Part shown: positions 6,575 to 14,100 of the stretch, piece after piece
Layout of the letters: each line of letters starts with the position of its first letter
Position numbering within the stretch: position 1 is the first letter of the stretch
Source of the DNA: Candidatus Aenigmatarchaeota archaeon
Lineage (GTDB): Archaea > Aenigmatarchaeota > Aenigmatarchaeia > GW2011-AR5
Reading direction: 5' to 3'
Length of the DNA stretch: 15,713 bases
Assembly: GCA_016202875.1 (NCBI GenBank)
Contig: JACQNX010000048.1
Coordinates: 1-15,713 of the forward strand
Position numbers and translations under genes: made by a program
Notes under the pieces: model-generated
Told to the model about the DNA's origin: nothing
What the model saw: only the letters and a program-made list of their open reading frames with translations
The model's database searches: none

Positions 6575-7134
6575 ATTAACATCACCGTAACAAACAAGGA
6601 TAATATACTCACGACATCGCCTGTTGTTGTCACGTAAGGTCCCATGATGTTGCTGGGATCGTGGCCGCGCCTGAAGAGCCAGAATGTCGCGAATATTGTG
6701 AGCGGGATTTCGAGTAGATTTGAGAGGAGGCCAGCAATAAGGGCTAACATAATGATGCGCACATCAGAGATGCCAAAAACATAGCTGCTCATAAGGTATG
6801 CAAGCAGTCCAAGAAAGAAGCTGATGACAACTGCCATGATAACTGCAGCTATTATGTTACCTTTCAGTATTTTGTTCAGTTTGATGCGGGGCTTTATTGC
6901 TCCTACAAATAAGCCGGAGCTGAGTCTGCCGGAAAGAGTACCAGAAATATTGCCGCGCATCTCAAGAAAGCCCGGCAGAAGAATAAGCAGGCCAGGAATG
7001 AGTTCAAACTTTTTCGTAAAGAACGCCAACATAAGGCCGCCAAAGAGTCCGCCTGTCATGGCAAGCAGTTCGGCAGATAACATCTCCTTGAAGTCTCTTC
7101 GCAGCTTCATATGTGTAAATTTGTTGCGTGTCAT
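6571..7134 (-). CDS. MgtE/SLC41-like half-transporter A (N-terminal-type repeat)
   Basis: A 187-residue membrane protein with one MgtE-like repeat, matching the first repeat of the fused transporter: LLPGFLEMRGNISGTLSGRL at 52-71 and FRRGHDPSNIMGPYVTTTGD at 154-173. It has about five hydrophobic segments and a short basic N-terminus. It is the first gene of the operon and is joined by an ATGA overlap to half B, which supplies the complementary repeat. The ATG at 7134 is kept because the AT-rich divergent promoter upstream can place initiation there; the internal ATG (M9, 7110) is also possible. Expected role: with half B, a divalent-cation (probably Mg2+) channel or transporter in the cell membrane. 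Confidence 0.82.
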   Translation of the reverse strand: MTRNKFTHMKLRRDFKEMLSAELLAMTGGLFGGLMLAFFTKKFELIPGLLILLPGFLEMRGNISGTLSGRLSSGLFVGAIKPRIKLNKILKGNIIAAVIMAVVISFFLGLLAYLMSSYVFGISDVRIIMLALIAGLLSNLLEIPLTIFATFWLFRRGHDPSNIMGPYVTTTGDVVSILSLFVTVMLI

Positions 7135-7180
7135 ATTAAAAGAATTTTATTTATTTTATTTAGGCTGACAATAGATAATT
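7135..7180. promoter_or_regulatory. Divergent promoter: cation-transport operon and S26-like lipoprotein gene
   Basis: This 46-bp gap separates two divergent starts. The stretch 7147-7165 (TTTATTTATTTTATTTAGG) is TATA-like on both strands. On the plus strand a box centred near 7155 puts initiation at about 7180, giving a leaderless transcript starting at the ATG 7181. On the minus strand CTAAATAAA (7156-7164) puts it near 7134. The two directions may compete for the same TBP site. Confidence 0.55.
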
Positions 7181-8209
7181 ATGCGATACCTTCCGCTTGC
7201 ACTGGTAATTTTCACTCTTGGCTGCGTCAGCCCTGTCCAAAACAACGAGATCCCGTACCAGCTCAACGACACATTTGCTCAGGAATTTGAAGAGCTCGTA
7301 ACAAACTGGAACGCAGTCGCGGGCATGCAGCTGGCAACAACGCAAGAAGGGTTCAAGGTTTATTTTGACAAAAATCTCAGTGTGGTAAATATCAGCTGTA
7401 CAAACAAGATGAGCCCTACATTTGACTGCAATGATGTTCTTCTTGAATACATGCCCACAGAAACTGCATTAAAAGCAGGGGATGTTGTGTCTTTTGAGAT
7501 CAGCGCCAGCGAGGCGCAAATATTCGCAGAGGAACCTTTTGAGGGGACGCGAATCATCCAGCGCAGGATTTTCCGCATTGGCGATGATGATGGTATTTAT
7601 TTCATCATGAAGAGGGACGCTGCTGAGACAACACACAAGATACAGGTAAGATTTGACCGGATAAAAGGCAGGGTCATCGGATTTATCTTTGATGCGCGAG
7701 TCGAAAAAACAGCGCTGGTTCCTTACACACTGCAAAGCAGGGGTGTCGGGAATTATAATGACCTGACTGATAAATGGAACACATTTGTCAGCACGGTTTA
7801 CGAAGGCAGCATTAACGGCACATACAAACTTTTTTATGACAGAACGTTTGATGTCCCTTCTCTTGCATGCACTGGAAGCATGAGACCCACGCTTGATTGC
7901 AACGATTTAGTTCTTTCCCACAAACCGCAGCACGAAAGCGAGATTCAAAAAGGAGACGTGATATCGTTCAGGATCGCTCCCAATGAAACAGCAGGATTTC
8001 TAGAACCGCCGAGCACAGAGACTATTCATGTCATGCACAGGATTTTCAGGATCACGACAACGCAGAACAGGACTGCGTTCATCACAAAGGGCGACAACCC
8101 TGAGACAAACGCGCAGACAGACGCGATACACCTGGATTTCGGGAGGGTTGAGACGAAGGTCATCGCGTACTTCAAGGAGAGCTTCGGGGCGACATTTGAG
8201 GACAACTAA
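7181..8209 (+). CDS. Lipoprotein with tandem signal-peptidase-I (S26)-like repeats, first repeat degenerate
   Basis: A 342-residue exported protein. MRYLPLALVIFTLGC is a short hydrophobic signal ending in a lipobox-like TLGC, so Cys15 may be lipidated. Two homologous halves follow. Repeat 2 has the S26 signature CTGSMRPTLDCNDLVL with nucleophile S233, a HRIFRI block with H286, and FITKGDN with D305; Ser, His and Asp are the residues used by archaeal signal peptidases. Repeat 1 aligns (CTNKMSPTFDCNDVLL, RRIFRI, FIMKRDA) but has K76 for Ser and R128 for His, keeping only D146, so it cannot work by the same chemistry. The protein is probably a membrane-tethered protease, or a binding protein derived from one, on the outer face of the membrane. 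It lacks the long transmembrane anchor of normal signal peptidase, so it is probably not the general enzyme. The start is leaderless from the divergent promoter. Confidence 0.75.
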   Translation: MRYLPLALVIFTLGCVSPVQNNEIPYQLNDTFAQEFEELVTNWNAVAGMQLATTQEGFKVYFDKNLSVVNISCTNKMSPTFDCNDVLLEYMPTETALKAGDVVSFEISASEAQIFAEEPFEGTRIIQRRIFRIGDDDGIYFIMKRDAAETTHKIQVRFDRIKGRVIGFIFDARVEKTALVPYTLQSRGVGNYNDLTDKWNTFVSTVYEGSINGTYKLFYDRTFDVPSLACTGSMRPTLDCNDLVLSHKPQHESEIQKGDVISFRIAPNETAGFLEPPSTETIHVMHRIFRITTTQNRTAFITKGDNPETNAQTDAIHLDFGRVETKVIAYFKESFGATFEDN

Positions 8210-8240
8210 TTACTATCTAATAGTAGTGAAAATGGAAACC

Positions 8241-8248
8241 TTTAAAAG
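8241..8248 (+). promoter_or_regulatory. TATA box of the coiled-coil gene
   Basis: TTTAAAAG, preceded by a BRE-like GGAAACC, lies 31-38 bp before the ATG at 8279. Initiation about 27 nt downstream falls near 8270, and GTGAG at 8271-8275 can serve as a ribosome binding site. The remainder of the 69-bp gap after the lipoprotein gene shows nothing else. Confidence 0.6.
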
Positions 8249-8278
8249 CTTTGCTGTTTGTAGATATGCAGTGAGAAC

Positions 8279-9298
8279 ATGTTTGGCAGGAAAGCAGCAA
8301 CAATAAGAAGGCTTCTTCGACAAAGCGAGGAGCTTGAGAACGAAGCCGTCCAATTAACACACTCGCTAACAGATGCGCAACGCACTTCAGACGCCCTTAC
8401 CAAGAAGGTTTCTGCATATCAGCAGACAGTCAGAACATATAAGGAACAGCTTGGGGAAAAGGACGCAAGAATTTCTTCTTTAGAAGCAGAAGCAGGCACT
8501 GCACGTAGAAGGGCAGATGAATTGCAGGCCCGAATTGCTGAAGTGCCTAACAGAGAGCAGATAACGAAAGAGGCATTAATCGAACTCGCGCAGGGAAGAT
8601 CTGACGAAGGCTATGACGCTTATCTTAAGCAGCTTGCTGCAGAGATTGTAAACAAAGGCATAGAGGCTTATCGTTATACGCTCAAAAATATGTTAGAGGG
8701 GCGCGAGCCGTTGCTTGTTGCTGCTTATGACATGTGTGGCAGAGAAACCCGACTGTTCTTCCCGCAAATTGAGGATATTGGAACACACAAAATATCGGGA
8801 TTTAATGTTTTGGATGTAAAGACGCGACCAAAAGTTGATTTTATTAAGGCATTGTACCCGTTCTTAGATTTTGAGGATATTGAGAGGTGCGCCGAGGCGA
8901 GATACACTTCAATAGATCCGGTGGTCAGGCTGGAATTCAGAGCGCCATCGATTATTAAGTATGAATCACAACAAGTACGCCAGGAACTGATGAGTAGCCT
9001 TTTGCCCGGAGAGTGGGAAAAAAAGCTTGAGGGAGACAAACAGATGTTACTGGCTGCATACGGCTTCGGGTTCGCAGCCAGCTATTATGAGGACGCTTGT
9101 GCTAATCCCCTGCCAATAAAAATTGAGGATTATTTTAACAGGAACCGTGTCATTGAAGTTCCTGAAAGAGTTTTGCAGATGCAGAAAAGAGCAGGATTAG
9201 GTTCGAGCCCTACACTTTTATCCTATCTGAATGAATGCATCCGGGATAACCCGAGATTTTCTGCCGGCGTGCTAGAACATTTCAATCGCAAAATGTAG
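8279..9298 (+). CDS. Coiled-coil protein of unknown function
   Basis: A 339-residue protein without signal peptide or membrane segment. Residues about 10-90 form a long charged coiled coil (SEELENEAVQLTHSLTDAQR, then VRTYKEQLGEKDARISSLEA). Residues 95-339 are globular, with mixed helices and strands, several Trp/Tyr/Phe-rich blocks (ETRLFFPQIEDIG, KALYPFLDFEDIE) and scattered Cys (153, 204, 274, 320) with no metal-binding spacing that I recognise. No catalytic motif was found. The start is supported by a TATA box and a weak Shine-Dalgarno sequence. It has its own promoter, so it need not be functionally linked to the lipoprotein gene before it. Its last 17 bp overlap the convergent aspartic-protease remnant. 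Confidence 0.8.
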   Translation: MFGRKAATIRRLLRQSEELENEAVQLTHSLTDAQRTSDALTKKVSAYQQTVRTYKEQLGEKDARISSLEAEAGTARRRADELQARIAEVPNREQITKEALIELAQGRSDEGYDAYLKQLAAEIVNKGIEAYRYTLKNMLEGREPLLVAAYDMCGRETRLFFPQIEDIGTHKISGFNVLDVKTRPKVDFIKALYPFLDFEDIERCAEARYTSIDPVVRLEFRAPSIIKYESQQVRQELMSSLLPGEWEKKLEGDKQMLLAAYGFGFAASYYEDACANPLPIKIEDYFNRNRVIEVPERVLQMQKRAGLGSSPTLLSYLNECIRDNPRFSAGVLEHFNRKM

Positions 9299-9494
9299 TT
9301 TTGTTTTTCTTGAAGCAAATACTGAACAGATTAAACACGTCTGTTCTTCCGAGGAGCAGAGGGACCTCCTCGATCAATGCCCATGCGATTCTTGCATCGA
9401 ATAGCTTTCCCCCTATTTTCATTTTTATGCGCTTTATTATTATCGGGATGCTTCTTTCACCTATTCCTTTTATTTCTTCAATTTCATCCGACTT
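9282..9494 (-). pseudogene. C-terminal remnant of a retropepsin-like aspartic protease
   Basis: Directly after the DUF5678 gene, a minus-strand frame ending at TGA 9282-9284 encodes about 65 residues: DEIEEIKGIGERSIPIIIKR, then KIGGKLFDARIAWALIEEVP followed by LLLGRTDVFNLFSI. The last part matches the C-terminal lobe of archaeal retropepsin-like aspartyl proteases (LLGR-x-D-x-F). The N-terminal lobe with the catalytic D-S/T-G is absent, and the frame is closed by TAA at 9495-9497. As I recall, such proteases commonly follow DUF5678 genes in archaea, so this is the decayed partner of an otherwise normal pair. It should be inactive. It overlaps the end of the convergent coiled-coil gene by 17 bp. 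Confidence 0.6.
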
Positions 9495-9705
9495 TTATAT
9501 CTGGAGACCACAGAATTAAAGCCTCTTCGCCTGGTATCTTGGCCAGCAGCGGAGTTTTTCCTGTTTTTATTTTTGCCTCCTCGATGACTTTTTTTGCGTT
9601 GCCGCCGCTGGCTACTACCCTGTCATCTACAATAGCGATGTATTGTCCCTTGTATTTGCTCAGGTCCGTTTTCACATAAAACTCGAATTCCTTGCTTCTT
9701 TGCAT
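9484..9705 (-). CDS. DUF5678 family protein
   Basis: A 73-residue protein with the DUF5678 core: DLSKYKGQYIAIVDDRVVAS, then a helix (AKKVIEEAKI) and TGKTPLLAKIPGEEALIL. The family is small and of unknown function, widespread in archaea and often next to a retropepsin-like protease, whose remnant follows here. The frame is open to an ATG at 9729, but the TATA box at 9733-9745 makes that start too close to the promoter. The ATG at 9703-9705 has a good Shine-Dalgarno sequence (GGTGGG, 9714-9709) and is preferred. Its promoter abuts the 3' end of tRNA-Cys on the same strand. Confidence 0.85.
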   Translation of the reverse strand: MQRSKEFEFYVKTDLSKYKGQYIAIVDDRVVASGGNAKKVIEEAKIKTGKTPLLAKIPGEEALILWSPDIKVG

Positions 9706-9732
9706 ATTCCCACCTGATACTAATTGCATCTG

Positions 9733-9745
9733 AAATATTTTAAAA
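9733..9745 (-). promoter_or_regulatory. TATA box of the DUF5678 gene, next to the tRNA-Cys 3' end
   Basis: The minus strand reads TTTTAAAATATTT, beginning 2 bp after the tRNA-Cys discriminator base (9747). The T-rich run just after the tRNA could also act as its terminator, so one short element may serve both purposes. Initiation near 9713 fits the start at 9705. Confidence 0.5.
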
Positions 9746-9746
9746 G

Positions 9747-9817
9747 AGCTGGGTGAGGGAGTTGAACCCTCTTACTCCGCTCTGCAGGCGGATGCATAAC
9801 CCTTCTGCCAACCCAGC
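9747..9817 (-). tRNA. tRNA-Cys (anticodon GCA)
   Basis: The acceptor stem GCTGGGT/ACCCAGC is perfect and is followed by discriminator T (U73), which is the Cys identity base. The anticodon stem TCCGC/GCGGA encloses the loop CTGCAGA with anticodon GCA. The D stem GCA/TGC and a perfect T stem GAGGG/CCCTC around TTCAACT are present. The gene is 71 nt, has no intron and no encoded CCA. Confidence 0.95.
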
Positions 9818-9893
9818 ACGTGCTAAATAATATCTGTCCAGAGTCTAATAAAAACGGATCTTTTATTTTGGCAGCAGAACGGCATTGCACCAT

Positions 9894-9903
9894 CTTTAAA
9901 TAC
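9894..9903 (+). promoter_or_regulatory. vapB: TATA box of the vapBC operon
   Basis: CTTTAAATAC lies 23-32 bp upstream of the ATG at 9926, so the transcript would be nearly leaderless. It rules out the in-frame ATG at 9908, which is too close. The remaining bases between the tRNA-Cys (9817) and here show no other feature. Confidence 0.55.
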
Positions 9904-9904
9904 A

Positions 9905-9924
9905 TGTATGTGCATGTACATACA
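9905..9924 (+). promoter_or_regulatory. vapB: Inverted-repeat operator before vapB
   Basis: TGTATGT and ACATACA form a perfect 7-bp inverted repeat around a 6-bp spacer (GCATGT). The repeat sits between the TATA box and the vapB ATG, covering the expected transcription start, which suits autorepression by VapB or the VapBC complex. Confidence 0.55.
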
Positions 9925-9925
9925 C

Positions 9926-10162
9926 ATGCCAACAATGACAATAACGATCACAGAAGAGGCGTACAAGCGCCTGAAAGCCAAGAAAGAGCGCAACGAGAGC
10001 TTCACAGACGTTATACTCAAGATCACCAGCAAAAGAAATATCAGCGACTTTGCGGGCATGCTCACCGAGAAAGAGGCATCAGATCTGGAGTCAAACATCA
10101 GGGATGCAAGAAGCCGGTCAAGGGCAAGAATGGACCATATCAGAAAGAGGATGAGCGAATGA
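9926..10162 (+). CDS. vapB: VapB-type antitoxin
   Basis: A 78-residue protein starting MPTMTITITEEAYKRLKAKK, the beta strand and helix of the archaeal VapB (COG1753/DUF217-like) DNA-binding domain, followed by ESFTDVILKIT (second helix). The C-terminal tail from about residue 40 (SDFAGMLTEKEASDLE, then an Arg-rich stretch SRSRARMDHIRKRM) should wrap the toxin. The stop overlaps the vapC start by 4 bp (ATGA), giving translational coupling. The start at 9926 is chosen from the TATA box position; M at 9935 is the alternative. Expected role: neutralises VapC and represses its own operon. Confidence 0.85.
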   Translation: MPTMTITITEEAYKRLKAKKERNESFTDVILKITSKRNISDFAGMLTEKEASDLESNIRDARSRSRARMDHIRKRMSE

Positions 10163-10542
10163 TACTGGACACAACTTTTGTTATTGATGTTTTCAGGGGC
10201 AGGAAAAACGCTGTTGAGAAGGCTGTTGAGCTGGAGCAGCGCGGCGAGGCGCTGTTTACCACGGCTGTAACAATCTTCGAGCTCTGGCAGGGCCTGGATG
10301 TAAAGCACAAGGAAAAGCAAGAAAAACTGGCGCATTTTGTAGAAACATTCGGCCTTATGGCGCTTGATACTGAAAGCGCCAAGAGAGGCGGCGAGATACA
10401 TTCTGATCTCCTGGCAAGAGGCATGCGCATTGATCCTGAAGACAGCATGATTGCAGGCATCGCCATGAAAAATATGCAAACTCTGCTAAGCCGCGATGAG
10501 CATTTTTCCCGCATCAGGGGCATGAGAACAGAGAGCTATTAA
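10159..10542 (+). CDS. vapC: VapC toxin, PIN-domain ribonuclease
   Basis: A 127-residue complete PIN-domain protein. All acidic metal-binding positions are present: D4 in MILDTTFVID, E41 in FELWQG, D95 in DPEDSMIAGIA and D113 in SRDEHF. VapC toxins are Mg2+-dependent site-specific RNases, often cutting tRNA or rRNA. Length and ends are normal, unlike the broken PIN gene at 3249-3583. The frame is open far upstream, but the start at 10159 is fixed by the ATGA overlap with vapB and the standard PIN N-terminus. Its 3' end overlaps the convergent orphan gene by 4 bp. Confidence 0.92.
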   Translation: MILDTTFVIDVFRGRKNAVEKAVELEQRGEALFTTAVTIFELWQGLDVKHKEKQEKLAHFVETFGLMALDTESAKRGGEIHSDLLARGMRIDPEDSMIAGIAMKNMQTLLSRDEHFSRIRGMRTESY

Positions 10543-10961
10543 TTTACCAGTGTGGAAAACGTTCGCTTAATACTGCCCAATTTCTGCAAAGCATCTTCTA
10601 TTGTTCCTAATGCGGTCTCATACCGCAATCTCGTCCGGGAAACTTTGAATTCATCTCTAAAGTAGGAAATATCCGGAAATTCTCGTAATAGCTTTTCAAA
10701 ATCCTGATAGGCACCTACTAGACGTTCTCTATAATCTACAACTCTTTGTTCGAATTCTTTTCGGGAGATACTATGACCAAACATTGCGTCTTCTATAGAC
10801 ATATATACTACATCTACATCTTGTGAAAATATTTCTTTTCTAGACTCCACCACTCTAGATGCACGAATGTTTAATCTCTGTGAGTATTCTCCTGCATCTC
10901 TTAAAACTTCTTCAATATGCCCAATTTTCCTTCCAGCTTCAAAAACAGCATTATCGTCCAT
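10539..10961 (-). CDS. Small helical protein of unknown function
   Basis: A 140-residue, highly charged, apparently all-helical soluble protein with heptad-like stretches (RKIGHIEEVLRDAGEYSQRL, EQRVVDYRERLVGAYQDFEK). There is no signal peptide, membrane segment or recognised motif. The TATA box at 10984-10991 gives a leaderless or nearly leaderless start at the ATG 10961, supporting it as a real gene. The G+C content looks lower than in the neighbouring vapC and giant gene, so recent acquisition is possible. It converges on vapC with a 4-bp overlap of the ends. I do not recognise it. Confidence 0.65.
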   Translation of the reverse strand: MDDNAVFEAGRKIGHIEEVLRDAGEYSQRLNIRASRVVESRKEIFSQDVDVVYMSIEDAMFGHSISRKEFEQRVVDYRERLVGAYQDFEKLLREFPDISYFRDEFKVSRTRLRYETALGTIEDALQKLGSIKRTFSTLVN

Positions 10962-10983
10962 ATCACATGAAAATAGGTCTAAC

Positions 10984-10991
10984 TTTTTAAA
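10984..10991 (-). promoter_or_regulatory. TATA box of the 140-residue orphan gene
   Basis: The minus strand reads TTTAAAAA, 23-30 bp before the ATG at 10961, so transcription should start at or just before that codon. Confidence 0.5.
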
Positions 10992-11058
10992 TCTATCTTT
11001 TGTTCTTAATATCCATTTCCCTGTCTTTTCCTTCGCCGAGCGCCTCGTGTATCAAAAT

Positions 11059-11068
11059 CTTTATATAG
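11059..11068 (+). promoter_or_regulatory. TATA box of the giant surface-protein gene
   Basis: CTTTATATAG is a near-consensus archaeal TATA box. Initiation is expected near 11088-11092, leaving a leader of about 60 nt before the ATG at 11152, much longer than for the other genes here. Between 10992 and 11058 I see nothing. Confidence 0.65.
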
Positions 11069-11089
11069 CACGTCTCGACATGTAGAAAC

Positions 11090-11151
11090 AAGGTTAAAGG
11101 GCGTAGTGCTGTTGTAGTCTGAAAGCATGGCCCGCAATTAACGGCGATGCA
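11090..11151 (+). promoter_or_regulatory. 5' leader of the giant gene with two mini-ORFs
   Basis: The leader contains ATG-GCC-CGC-AAT-TAA (11127-11141), a four-codon ORF, and ATG-CAA-TGA (11147-11155), which overlaps the real start at 11152. GGCGAT just upstream resembles a weak Shine-Dalgarno sequence. Whether the mini-ORFs are translated is unknown. Confidence 0.35.
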
Positions 11152-14100
11152 ATGAAAAGAGCCTTAATATTCCTTGTGATTGCAGTATTTTTATTAAGCA
11201 TATCTACTGCTTTTGCTGATTACATAGACGCTTATGCGAACAGCGTCGTGAGCGTGAGCAGTACTGTCAATGTCACAGGCACTGTCAAGAACAGCACAGG
11301 CAGCGGCATGGCCAGTGTGAATGTGACAGCTACCCTTTCAAGCTCATCGTCCTTCACAACGACCTCGTCAGCTGGTGCTTTCTCGCTTCTTGTAACAGCA
11401 CCGTCAACGCCAGGGGATTATAATATTTCAATTACAACAAATATTTCTGTAAACAAGTCTATTCCTATACATGTCACCAATTTTACGAACTTCACACTGG
11501 CAAATATAACCTTTGACGGCGTGCAGCCGCCTTTCTCAAATGGCAGCAGCTTTGTCATTAATGTGACTATTGTGGGGCCTGGCATGGTTGATCCCTCATT
11601 AAGGGTATACCAGAGCTACGGCACGTACCTGAACTGGACCATAACAAACCTCACAGCTGTGAACAACACCAACGGGACATTGCGCTATAATATTTCCATC
11701 CCTGGAGATGCAGATGGCTCTTATATCATTGTCTTTGAAAAAGGGCTGGCCTTTAAGATCTTCAGTGTGAAGTCCACACTGACGGCAGTGGCAGATGTCC
11801 TGGACAGTTCTGGTGCCAGCACAACAACCGTTGCGCAAAACCAGAATGCCACAATAAGGGTACGCGTCTTTGATACAAGCGGGCCCATAAATAATTCCAA
11901 TGTATCTGTTGTGATCACACTGCCTAACAGCACTACTGTCTCCGCGACTCTTTCACTAAGCAATGCTTCAACAGGGACGTACACAGCAGCGTTCACGCAG
12001 ACAAGCATCATAGGACGATATCAGATAACTGCAACTGTTGCAAGCACTAAAAATGTGAGTACTTCAACGTTCTTTGATGTAGGGTCTCTAAATGCTAAAC
12101 TGGATATTGTAAAGGAGTTCTTCTTTGAGTTTGGCGGCGACTCGGCATTTGCTGCAGGGGGGCAGATTGCATTCAATGTTCTTGTAACGAATCTCAGCAA
12201 CAATGTCATTTTCAGCGGCAGCGTGACAAATGCAGTAGACAGAACAATATGCACCAACACGTCCACGACACTGTACCCTACTGAACTGAAAAACCAGAGG
12301 ACAGGGACAATAATCACATTCGGGACAGCGAATATTACAGTGAGCCTTGGCGGCTTTTTCGGGCAGACTGTTTGCAAGATAAACTTCACAGCGCCTTCAG
12401 AGACTGGGATATACTCGTTCTCTGCCAATACAACAACGAATGTCAGCGGAGTGCTCACCAATGCAACAGCTACTGGCTATTTCCAGGTGCAGAAATACAT
12501 ACTGAAAGTTTCTCCTGTATCTACGCTAGGCGGAGGTTTTGAATTCCTCAGTGCGCTGCGGCCAGGAGACAATGCAACATTTGAGATTAGTGCTAGGAAT
12601 CTCTCTAGCAATGGCAGTGCGATAGCAGGCAACAGCATAACAAACATCACATTCAAGAGGATCACTTCCCTTAACTTCTTGCGACGCGAAGCGGACATAA
12701 CAGGGCTTGCGTCCAATGTGACAGCTGGCACATCATCAACAAACCCGAAGATACAGATTGTCCTTCCGGAGAACAGGACAGGGCCTTACCAGATTGAGGT
12801 GCAGGCAAATGTCAGCGGCGACATCGTCAGTGGCACTGCATTTTACTTTGCCAAATACATTGAAGGATTTGTGTTCCCTGCAGGATTCTTCTCGCACGGC
12901 ATGGGCGAGAGCGCTTTCAGATGCGGAGGCACGCAGAGGTTCACAACAACAGTCACAGACGTGAAGACCAGGCAGGCTGCCAGGAACGTAGTGTTCAACA
13001 ACATTGAGGCTGCAAGATCTGAGCACACAGGGCAAGATGTTTCATCGTACCTCACAATAGCGTCAGCCACGGTCTCGGACAGCAACGGCAACGCGAACAT
13101 TACCATTAACTTCTCCTCCAATATCAGCTACTCAGGATTTTACTTCTTCCTCATCAATGCAACAACAGACGATGGCAAGGCAGATATCATGCCAGGCGGA
13201 TTTGAGTGCAGGACACTGAACTTCTTCCCTAGCGTGAGCGCGAACGGCACAGCAGAGGGCGGATTCGGAGGCGGGTTCAATGTGGCTCCCACTGCGCTGC
13301 TGAATGTTACGATCAGCAATATCAGGAACCTGAACTTTGCAGGCAACCAGACCATGAATGGAACAGCGAGAGTAAGCAGGCTGGAGAACTTTGACCCTGC
13401 GAAGGGCGGGCAGGCGCTCTACACAACAGGCAGCACGCTGACATACAATCTGACCAATGGATCTGTGAGCTTTGTGGTCGGAGCAGGCAACTTCACCGGG
13501 CTCAGCGCCTGGCCCAGCGGTTTTAATCATATTGAGATTGCAGTTACAGACACTGCTACAGGCGGCACGAACACGACGGACAGCCATGGCGGATTCTTCA
13601 AGTCTGTTGCATTTGATATGTTTACAAGCTTTGATTTCGCTACCTACGCGCCCAATGATGTTGTCAGAAAAGAGATAAGTGCAAAGACCAACATAACGCG
13701 CAATGCCACAAATTCCTCTTACACAGATAATACAGCTGGCGGATTTACAGGGAAGATCGGCAGGCCTTGGGAAGGTTCAATGATTGACTTGACTGTGACC
13801 GCTACTTTGATTAATGATACCTGGAGCTTTAACAACCTTTCCTGCTTCAGCTGCACTGAGCGATGGAATGTCTCATTCACAATACCGAGCAGTGTAAGGA
13901 AAGGCTTCAACATGATCATCATCACTGCAAAAAGTTCTTTAGACAACCAGACAGCAACAGTGGAATTCGGCGGCATGGTGAACAAGTACAATGTCGCAGT
14001 GCCTGATGAGGAGTACATTTTCATGCAGAACTACAGTGTGACTGCTGTAAGCGCTGCGCATAACCAGTCCATATATGACAGGTACGGCATAAACCTCAGC

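Noticed and set aside
9823..10523. Minus-strand frames opposite vapBC
   Set aside because: They are rich in Ser, Cys and His, have no recognisable motif, and lie antisense to well-supported genes.
9820..10542. A 240-codon plus-strand frame that could be read as a longer VapC or a fusion
   Set aside because: Only the part from 10159 resembles a PIN protein; the upstream part overlaps vapB in another frame, and the ATGA overlap fixes the start.
12736..13587. Several minus-strand frames opposite the giant gene, some Cys/Val/Arg-rich
   Set aside because: They mirror the repetitive Thr/Ser/Asn codons of the giant gene; no start signals or protein-like motifs.
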